A DNA stretch of 64,000 nucleotides. Origin: Morinoia aosen. Taxonomy: Eukaryota; Arthropoda; Malacostraca; Amphipoda; Talitridae. Location: positions 46,158,859 to 46,222,858 of the forward strand of contig CM059575.1 in the NCBI GenBank assembly GCA_030386875.1, given 5' to 3'. The notes under the pieces were generated by a model that saw only the letters and a program-made list of their open reading frames with translations, did no database searches and was not told the DNA's origin. Shown here one piece after another: positions 1 through 7,935 of the stretch. Position 1 is the first letter of the stretch. Each line of letters begins with the position of its first letter. Made by a program: the position numbers and the translations under genes.

Positions 1-79
1 ATAATGCATGACATGGAACTGATAAAAATTAAACCAATGTAATTTTTACTCTGAAAAAAGAGCCAGAGTAAAGAACCTA

Positions 80-421
80 GAACATAATGCTCACACAAAT
101 GATTCATTCAAAAATTTACAAATACTTAAACTCTCGGATCTCTACAAAATCTCCATCTGCAATTTCATTTACAAAACATTAGCTAATGATGACGACAATA
201 GCCTACAACAATTATTAACTGCGCAAACTGGTCATCACGACCATTTAACGCGAAATAGAAGTAAATTCATGCTTCCTTATTATTCAAAGGCCCGCTTGCA
301 ACACAGTATACTATTCGTTGGAACTAAAATTTGGTACTCAATACCTGCCGAGATCCGTGAATGTAATTCTTACAAGGTATTCAAAAGAAATCTTGATTCT
401 CACTTCTTATCAGAATACTAG
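80..421 (+). pseudogene. 3' end of a LINE reverse transcriptase ORF (CR1/L2-like)
   Basis: An open frame runs in from upstream and stops with TAG at 419-421. Its last residues follow the usual C-terminal pattern of CR1/L2-type LINE ORF2: an aromatic/basic region, then 'KIWYSIPAEIRE', then a basic tail ending in FLSEY. The catalytic RT domain is not in this stretch, so this is a 5'-truncated copy or the end of one. Family assignment rests on the C-terminal pattern only. Confidence 0.6.
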
Positions 422-1539
422 TCGTGTAAGATCACCAAGTCAAATCCTGCCTCCTACATGTCTGGTCCTAATAATGTAATTTGCCATGAGTAATATCGCC
501 GATTTTCAGTCTGCTCTTAAATCGTTATCGAATATATTGTTAAATATAGTCCATATGACCTATGTTGTAAAATGAAGCATCAATATCGAGTTCATTATCT
601 TGTTCATCAGTCTAATACAAAACTAGGCTAAGTGAATTAGGTTAAACATTATTGTACACCCTAGAATAATGTAATGGTAGGATGCCCTAGAAGTTGCTGA
701 ACTTATTCGGGCCCACAGGAAGCTATACTCAAATTTGACCATTGTATTAGACTTAAGAAACATTCTACCTCTGTATCACCTGGGGTAAATAAATTGTTTA
801 AATTGTTTAGATTGAAACACCATCGTAAATGACTATCAAGTTTTGAGAAAAGGTTAGTCACAAAGTAATTTATAAAGAACATCGCCCAACACAGCACGCA
901 CGTCTAGAAAGACGTTAACAAACTTACACGCAAAAATGAAATTCATGGCTTGTTCAGCGTATGAACAGAGATAATTTTCTTATGAGCGCTTTATTTCATG
1001 TCTGTTTATATTTTTCATTTCTTCTATTCAGAAAAGTGCCCTCTGGGGTCGTGATAGATCTATTTTTGAATCATTAAGCAAGCGTAATAAATATACTTAT
1101 TTCTGGAATTTGGTTGTGTTATCTGGTCGCAGAGCCTCTGGTTAAATGTAATGTGTCTTGAGGTTTTGCTTTTACGTACATATAGTTTGCAAAAACTTTA
1201 TAAATAGAAGAGGAAGAGGAGTGATGGACCGCCCATGGATTCCATAATGTAGAACTTGAAGACGATGACGAAGACGAAGACACCACCCTCAAGGGTCTCC
1301 CTTCTAAATTGCGAAATACTATTGCGAAGTGAAGAAGTTGTTAAATAAGATGACTCGAGCTCCAGAGAGCTAAACCATGAATGGTTAAACTTCCTCGGTA
1401 ATCACAGAGTCCCTAAATCCTCTGCAACGACCACCCTTACGGACCGGTAGTGCCGGAGCTCCGCTCTTTCACCGCGTTAAAGGTCGGACTTCACTGCCAG
1501 TAATGGTTGCGCACACTCAAGAAGGATGCCGGTATAATC
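422..1539. other. Intergenic, no recognisable gene
   Basis: AT-rich sequence without a convincing ORF. Around 1219-1335 there is a short acidic, coding-like stretch (Glu/Asp run, then TTLKGLPSKLRN), closed by stops on both sides. It may be a relic of a transposon or host exon, but I cannot assign it. Confidence 0.4.
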
Positions 1540-1542
1540 TAA

Positions 1543-1680
1543 AGGGGCCCTTACACGCTCAAAAAAAGCGTCAAAATTTTGCATCAAAATTTTGACGCGT
1601 AATTTTGATACAAAATTTGATGCTTAATTGCTCACATACGTTAGGCGTTTTTTCCATCAAAATTCAGTATCGTCAAAATC
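1543..1680 (+). repeat. Left terminal inverted repeat region, Harbinger A
   Basis: Starts AGGGGCCCTTACACGCTC, then an AAAAAAAGCGTC block and several copies of a palindromic ATCAAAATTTTGAT-type motif. The same order is found in reverse at 20395-20518 and, for the outer part, at 7380-7440. These subterminal repeats are the probable transposase binding region by analogy with other Harbinger elements. Confidence 0.8.
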
Positions 1681-1686
1681 TTCGAC

Positions 1687-2099
1687 ATGGATGCATCAGT
1701 GGCCATAGCACTAGTGTTCGCATTGGATTCTGATAAGCCTCCTTCTAAACGTCGGAAATGGTCAAAAGACTGGTATTTAAAACGCAAAACCTACGGACAC
1801 GTCAACCTTCTCCAAGAATTACGTTTTAATGAACCAAAGGACTTCCGTAACTTCCTTCGAATGGATGCGATGAGTTACTCGGCCATGTCGAGCCATTGAT
1901 AAGGAAAGAAGACACTGCCATGCGTCCATTCACACCACCAAGTGAACGCTTATCCATCACACTCAGGTACCTGGCGTCTGAAAATTCTTATGAAGACTTG
2001 AAATTTCTGACAGCAAGATCTCCGCAAGCGATTGGAAAGTTGGTTATTGAAACCTACGAGGCCATCATCATTTGTCTGAAGCGTCAGCAGACTATAAAG
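1687..2099 (+). pseudogene. Harbinger transposase, exon 1 (copy A, frameshifted)
   Basis: Starts with ATG at 1687 just inside the inverted repeat and encodes the N-terminal helix-turn-helix-like region of a HARBI1-type transposase (KRRKWSKDWYLKR, LLQELRFNEP..FRNFLRMD, then PSERLSITLRYLASENSYEDL). Compared with copy B (19951-20373) it lacks 10 nucleotides near 1868-1872, so the reading frame changes and a stop follows at 1897-1899. The exon ends at 2099 with AAG followed by a strong donor, GTGAGG, in phase 0. Exon 2 begins at 3376. Confidence 0.8.
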
Positions 2100-3375
2100 G
2101 TGAGGTGTTAAATAAATTGAAAACACGTACTGTCTGTGAAACTTTATTATCATACCAAAGCAATGAACATAAAAATAAACTGAGAACGCGTACTATTTAT
2201 GATTTTTTATTATTATAACAAAGTAATGAACATAGCAATAAACTGACAACACAGAAATTAGTCTCATATACAATAACGAAATCAGTGAATAATTGAACCG
2301 GACTGTTCACTGTTCACTGTAAAAACATACAGTACATCAACAAGATTTGTCAATCTTGACAGTCTATCACTTGTAAGCGACAAGGGGTAGGATCGAAGCT
2401 ACCAAAAAACTGGGACAGGTTGTTTTCGTTATTGCAGGATTCACTTGCCGCGTGTGAGAAATGCCCGCCCTATTAATTGTTCATGAAAGAAGGTGCTTAT
2501 TCAGACTGAACTTAGGTAGTGGCCAACAGAAATACTTGGGGTACTGCATCGACTGCTGGATGGGGTGGTGGTGTTGCCATTGACTTGCAATTAATTTCTG
2601 TGCAGCGCGCCGAATCGACCTTCAAACAATATGTCGTTTATGGCTTTCTTCGCATAGAGCTCTTGACTGGCGTCCATACATTTCAGTACATGCGCCCATG
2701 TCTTGGCTTGGCTCAGGTACCGGTCGTCCGGCTCAGTTAGCCGTGCATTTGCCAATGACAGGAGTTCCGCTTTCTCGGCTTCCGGGACTCGCTTGCGTTT
2801 TCTGCCGAGAGATACGGACTGACTAGAGGACGACGGCTTCGTCGGCCTAGGCAGCGGACATGTAATTGCGGGAAATGACCCCTCACAGTTTTCTCTTTCT
2901 CTTTCTTTAGTACCGTCTCCTGAGTCATCTCCATCCTGGAACATAATGAAATTAAAAAAAAATAAATTAGAAAAAATTACTCTTGCTATTACAGATCCAC
3001 GCCCCATAGCCACACTATCATATTACGTTGTTCAACACTTTGTCTTTCTGTGACCTTTACCTTCGACCTCTTGACCTCAATTTACACACATTTACAGAAC
3101 TTCCCAAGGCCTACCAGTGTGTAAAGTCTGAACTTGATTGGATCAATATTTTTGAGTTATGCCGCAAACACACACCCAGACAGAGACGACAAAAAACATT
3201 ATCAATGCCACGACTACCACCGGCGTGGGTGATAACAATTAAGTACATACTCAGGATATACATGCAGGCCGATACCATTTATCGAAAAAATCATTAAAAT
3301 TTAGTTTCATTTGCTTACACGCCCTTTGGTAGTGAAATCACAATGAGTGTCAGTTTTCTCTTAATTTCTTTTCAG
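2100..3375 (+). other. Transposase intron containing the antisense MADF exon
   Basis: Predicted intron between exon 1 (donor GTGAGG at 2100) and exon 2 (acceptor TTTCTTTTCAG ending 3375), both phase 0. It contains the complete last exon of the MADF gene on the opposite strand. Copy B keeps both splice signals at equivalent places (19950 and 12097 on the minus strand), although its intron is enlarged by Gypsy-1. Confidence 0.65.
2591..2935 (-). CDS. MADF-type Harbinger accessory protein, exon 2 (copy A)
   Basis: On the minus strand a TTCCAG acceptor (2938-2936) opens a frame that reads to a stop at 2591. The N-terminal part is acidic then serine/proline-rich and carries a basic GRKRKR patch (possible nuclear signal). 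The C-terminal part, ending [16 protein letters not shown], resembles the conserved tail of MADF/Myb-like partner proteins of Harbinger elements, which help move the transposase into the nucleus and bind the ends. The exon lies wholly inside the intron of the transposase on the other strand. In copy B the equivalent exon has an early stop. Confidence 0.65.
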   Translation of the reverse strand, partial: DGDDSGDGTKERERENCEGSFPAITCPLPRPTKPSSSSQSVSLGRKRKRVPEAEKAELLSLANARLTEPDDRYLSQAKTWAHVLKCMDASQELYAKKAINDILFEGRFGALHRN

Positions 3376-4158
3376 ATGCCGAAAACACCAGAAGAATTGA
3401 TTATGACGAGTGACGCCTTCAAGTCGGCCTGGAATTTTCCTAACTGTTTAGGAGCTATAGACGGTAAACATATTCCGACTAAGAAACCATTCAAGTCCGG
3501 ATCCTTTTACTTCAGCTACAAAAAGTTCTTCAGCATCGTACTCATGGGTGGTGTCAATGCAAATTATGAATTCATTATGGCAAATGAAGGCGTCAATGGG
3601 CGCGTTTCCGATGGAGGAGTAATATCTGTAACTGAATTCGGCCGACGCATTGAAGAAGCTGCTTTGAATCTCTCAGAACCAGAGCCCATCGTTCATTACG
3701 GAAAAAACTTGCCGTACGTGTTCGTCACCGATGATGCCTATGCAATGTCAGAAAATCTTCTGAAGCCGTACGGAGGCAAGTTAGATCATGACCAGCGAGT
3801 GTTTAATTATCGCTTGAGCAGGGCGAGGCGCGTATCAGAAAATGCTTTTGGTGTGCTGTCCGCCAGATTTGGTGTAATTCGAAACACTATACAACTTGAC
3901 CCTGAGAAAGCCTCGACGATAACGCTTGCATGCTGTTATCTGCACAATTTCCTCCGCAAGAAATCAAAACACTACTTGAGGGCTAGAAACGTGGACTGGG
4001 AAGATGCTGATCACAATGTACAACCGGCGGACTGGCGAGAAGGTCAACATCCGCTGGAAGGTTTGGAGATGTGTAGAAGTAGAAACATTGGAGAAGTCAT
4101 ACGTGGTGTGCGAGATTCCTACCGCCGACAGTTCTGTACAGAAGGAAGTGTTCCTTAG
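3376..4158 (+). pseudogene. Harbinger transposase, exon 2 with DDE domain (copy A)
   Basis: Encodes the DDE_Tnp_4-type catalytic domain of HARBI1-like transposases: first Asp in GAIDGKH (about residue 33 of the exon), second in FVTDDAY, and the Glu in SENAFG, in the expected order, followed by LACCYLHNFLR. The frame is open for 260 residues but ends at TAG (4156-4158), where copy B has TGG and continues for seven more residues. The catalytic half is therefore complete in copy A while its exon 1 is frameshifted. It would act in the nucleus on the element ends. Confidence 0.85.
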
Positions 4159-4987
4159 CAAGATGCCAGAATTGCGTAATGATTTCGTACAAACAGAATT
4201 CTTACTGACTCCATTGACTCAGGCCAGCTAGTGCGGGCTCGTTACGCTGGACTCTCACTAAATCGGGGAACGCAAAAAAAGTCACCGAGGCATTTCTTAA
4301 TATGGTTTTTCGATTATCGGTTATAGAAAATAAGGGCTTTCTAAATCGATTCTTCGGTTATCGAAATAAATTATTTCATTATCTAGCTCAAATATGGTAG
4401 ATAGTTATAGCAATAATATAAATATTTAAAACACATTTATCGGCAATACTGTATTAAATACAGTGTCAATATACGTACGGTAATTAACTAATTGTATTTT
4501 CCCTTTCCAAACAGTCTAATATTGGTGCATAAGAATTAGGGAACTCTAAAAAATGGGAATTTACCTCATTAAAAATAATGATCATCCCAAATATAAACAA
4601 ATTCGATAGCCTTGTCAAAATTGTGTCGAACGCTTCATATAATCTATACTACTTAACGTGAGTGTGTAAAATTTTCCATAAATTCATATAATATCTTTCA
4701 TGATATTATTAGTTGCACCGGAAGGTATGAACTTTAACATATTTAAAAAATGAAGCTAAAAAATAACATTTCATAAAACGAAAATGTTTGTGTTGGTAAA
4801 ATTTTTGAAATATTTCTAGAATAAGTCCCAACTGTCATAAAACCTGTTTGTACAGAAGGTACGGATAATAAATGGCGATATGTATAACTGCAACAAATTG
4901 AAAAAATAAAATAAACAATAACAATAAAAACAATACAAATGAAATTAACAATAAAAATTACATATCATGAACTAACCTATATTGTTC
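4159..4987. other. Harbinger A internal non-coding region (MADF intron)
   Basis: AT-rich DNA shared with copy B (7620-7930 and 10800-11240, reversed). It contains GATAACCGA/TTATCGGTT-type repeats at 4305-4370. On the minus strand this is the MADF intron, with a donor-like GTTAGT at 4976. No further gene seen. Confidence 0.6.
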
Positions 4988-4991
4988 CTTG

Positions 4992-6795
4992 TGTCGCGAT
5001 ACGTGAAAAAGGGTTATTAATCACGTACGCATGAGGAATCGCAACCTCCACAAATAAATATAATGTACACCTTTGTGCTCGCGTGAATACTACATAAAAG
5101 CATGGACAATGAAAGAGTAAAGATTAAAATTGGTTTTATTTTTTACGAACACGTGGGTCAAATACGAACACACAAAATATCTCAATGCAATGATTAAAGC
5201 ACAGGGAAATGTTTGAACGAAGGAAAAAATGCGCACAAGTGCACTAATGCGAGATACTCATGACAATCACCAGTGTGAAATTCAACACGACATAGCATTC
5301 CAAAAATGTAAAACTTCCCCGAGAATATCTATCGTCAATACTCAAGAGCTGACAACGATTCACAAAAGAATTCACAAAGTTATAGAAATCCCTACGCAAC
5401 ACAAATCACAGAACAATGATGACAAACATACAGGTTCCCTTGACTCACAACAAGGTATCCAAAAATACACAAATGCTTCGCATTTTATCGCGTTAACTTA
5501 AGACACAAATTCATTACACAGCGCGTCCTTTTTACTGCACTGTACCGCGTGCCACTTTGACTTCCACTAATACACTTTAACGCACTGTTTCAAAATACTC
5601 GATACCACAAATTTTCAATTCCTCTGGGATGCGTTGCAGGTGTCACCTAGTTTCGGGCCCTGTTCAACTCTTGAGGGGCGCCCGCAATGTGTCTTCGCTG
5701 CGGCCGCTCCAATCGCAGGCGTAGGCCGGTTGCTGACACATCGAAGACGCTGGGCCTAGAGCGCTCGCTCGTTGCGCTCATGGCTTTTATTGCCCGAACA
5801 GCTTAACCACTGTGGAATTTGCGATTTCTGACGTTGTTGAAGATTGGCAGCTGTGCGAGTTCAAAATGCAGGCTGGAGTGTTCATGCTGGCTTGAAGTCG
5901 ACGTAGGACTGACATTTATGTTCTCTCGGGAGAACGATTTGATACATTTTAATACGTGCCGGTTGTCAACTCGACGTTGTTGCGTATCAAGCGGAATTTG
6001 ATGCCGGTGGTACTTCAGTGTTTGCTGGGTCCGTTGCTAACTATTGAAGATTCGAAGGAGCACTGTATCGGACACTTTCTTGATGTTTCTCCTCGATTAG
6101 CAGATCCAACGGGGATCACGGCGGCGGCCGGATCCCCGAAACGTGCACCAAAAAGACCGTCTCTCGTCGTGTAACCAAGCGAAATTCCTCTCTACTTTCT
6201 CTTCTCAGCTCCTTATAAGTCCTCCGTTTCTTTCCTTCGAGAACATTCCCGACTCTTCCTTTGCAAAGATCACGTGTTTCACTCACGATTGGTTGAGCCT
6301 TGCTTGTTTCGGGTGTTCTGAAATGTAATTGGTTCGCGCTGACACTCCCACATGTGTGATCCCTTCCAGAGTGCTGATTGGCCGAAGAGATGCGCCACCC
6401 TTCGAAACTGCCTCGTACGGTGTACCCACGCAACGCATGTGTGTTGGCGCTTTGTGTTGTGTGTGTGCCTGTGTGTGTTTTGTGTGCTGGCTTGAGATTT
6501 GTGTTCGTGTCCAAGACTGTGTGTTTGTAGAAGCCTGAGCCTCAGCAAGTTTGGTCGAAAGCTGACCACTTGAGCTCGACCGTTATTTATGGCCCACCTC
6601 TTCGAAACCCGAGAACAACGCTGTCCCTTTTGCTTAAAACAGAGAAAAATCGCCCTTACGCAAAGCCAACGGTTTTCCACATTCCTAACAAAAAAATCCT
6701 GTTAAGAGAAATGAAACATCATCTAACATGAATATATCTTTGCGTGATTTAGCCACAAATATCATAAAATATGAATGTACATATATATAGTGACA
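4992..6795 (+). mobile_element. Solo LTR (1,804 bp) inside Harbinger A
   Basis: Begins TGTCGCGATACG and ends TAGTGACA, so it has TG...CA termini, and is flanked by CTTG on both sides (4988-4991, 6796-6799). Copy B of the Harbinger element has uninterrupted sequence across this point, which fixes the insertion edges. No long ORF, primer-binding site or internal region is present, as expected of a solo LTR left by recombination. Orientation is uncertain. The family is not recognised. Confidence 0.7.
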
Positions 6796-7187
6796 CTTGT
6801 TTATCGCTTTTGTCATCATCGCTATTGGACAAGGTGCTTCTTGACTGGGCAGGAGTCTCCTGGACTCTTAAAAACATCATAGCCTTCATGAACCACGCCT
6901 GAAACTCGTACAAGTCTTCAGTGCCGGCACCTGATTTGGTACTTTTGTCAATTTTTCGAAGTTCATTGCGAAATTTGTTCGTATATTATTTATTTGTTCT
7001 TCAGATTTTCTAATGTGGCGGAAGTAAAATGCTCACGATATTTCCGCAGTAAAATTTCATAGGCCTCGGCTTTCTTGGCATGATTGCTATAATCCTTCGA
7101 CTTAATTCTCCACAAGGCTGGCAATGTTTGATACACGCCTAAAACTTCAATCAAAAAATTATTTTCGGTCTCCTTCTTCCCCGACAT
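6796..7187 (-). pseudogene. MADF-type accessory protein, exon 1 (copy A)
   Basis: ATG at 7187-7185 on the minus strand starts a MADF-like domain (LIEVLGVYQTLPALW, then KAEAYEILLRKYREHF). The frame is lost twice near 7010-6960, then can be followed as RNELRKIDKSTKSGAGTED up to the solo LTR at 6795. The last few exon bases lie beyond the LTR at 4991-4977. MADF proteins are DNA-binding partners encoded by many Harbinger elements. Equivalent sequence in copy B is 7455-7617. Confidence 0.65.
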
Positions 7188-7359
7188 GGCAATTCTGTCT
7201 CCTCGGCAGTCACCTGCGGACTAGCAATTTTGATCAAAATTTTGACAAAAGCCCACACACGCATCAAAAATTTGACGACTCGTCAAAAAATATCAAACGG
7301 ATTTGATCCATTAAACTTTTGATTCAAATTTTTATTTGACATCAAGACGTCCCACACAC

Positions 7360-7440
7360 AGTCAAATTTTGCATCAAAATTTTGATATCAATATTATGAT
7401 GCAAAATTTTGACGCTTTTTTTGAACGTGTATGGACCCCT
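7360..7440 (-). repeat. Right terminal inverted repeat, Harbinger A
   Basis: Reverse of the left end: GACGCTTTTTTTGAACGTG, then TATGGACCCCT ending at 7440. It abuts TTA (7441-7443) and then the first 12 bases of copy B's own end, so the two elements share one target triplet. Confidence 0.8.
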
Positions 7441-7455
7441 TTAAGGGGCCCATAC

Positions 7456-7617
7456 AAAAGTGCCAAATCAGGTGCCGGCACTGAAGACTTGTACGAGTTT
7501 CAGGCGTGGTTCATTAAAGCTATGATGTTTTTAAGAGTCCAGGAGACTCCTGCCCAGTCAAGAAGCACCTTGTCCAATAGCGATGATGACAGAAGAAATA
7601 AACAAGGAACAATTCAG
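7456..7617 (+). pseudogene. MADF accessory protein, exon 1 remnant (copy B)
   Basis: Encodes AKSGAGTEDLYEFQAWFIKAMMFLRVQ..., the same segment found on the minus strand at 6950-6820 in copy A. The N-terminal MADF helices are missing because of the deletion at the element end. The splice donor expected after ATTCAG is GG instead of GT, so this copy probably could not splice normally. Confidence 0.65.
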
Positions 7618-7935
7618 GGTAGTTCATGATATGTAATTTTTATTGTTAATTTCAATTTTATTGTTTCTATTGTTATTGTTTATTTTATTTTTCAATTTGT
7701 TACAGTTATACATATCGCCACTTATTATCCGTACCTTCTGTACAAACAGGTTTTATGACAGTTGGGACTTATTCTAGTAATATTTAAAAAAAATTACCAA
7801 CACAAACATTTTCGTTTTATGAAATGTTATTTTTTAGCTTCATTTTTTAAATATGTTAAAGTTCATACCCTCCATTGCAACTAATAATATCATGAAGGAT
7901 ATTATATGAATTTTTGGAAAATTTTACACACACTC

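Larger units (their letters stand above)
1543..7440 (+). mobile_element. PIF/Harbinger DNA transposon, copy A
   Basis: Bounded by terminal inverted repeats beginning AGGGGCCC at 1543 and ending ACCCCT at 7440, each followed by repeats of the AAATTTTG/ATCAAAATTTTGA type. It carries a HARBI1-like transposase in two exons on the plus strand and a MADF-type partner gene in two exons on the minus strand, whose introns interlock. The element is dead: frameshift in transposase exon 1, shortened exon 2, frameshifts in MADF exon 1, and an 1,804-bp solo LTR inside MADF exon 1. Confidence 0.85.

Noticed and set aside
703-897. Small ORF on the minus strand
   Set aside because: Short, without domain, in AT-rich sequence with no supporting context.
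6116-6680. Overlapping ORFs in the solo LTR
   Set aside because: Both strands give open frames of similar length without motifs; the region is bounded as an LTR by TG...CA ends and CTTG repeats.
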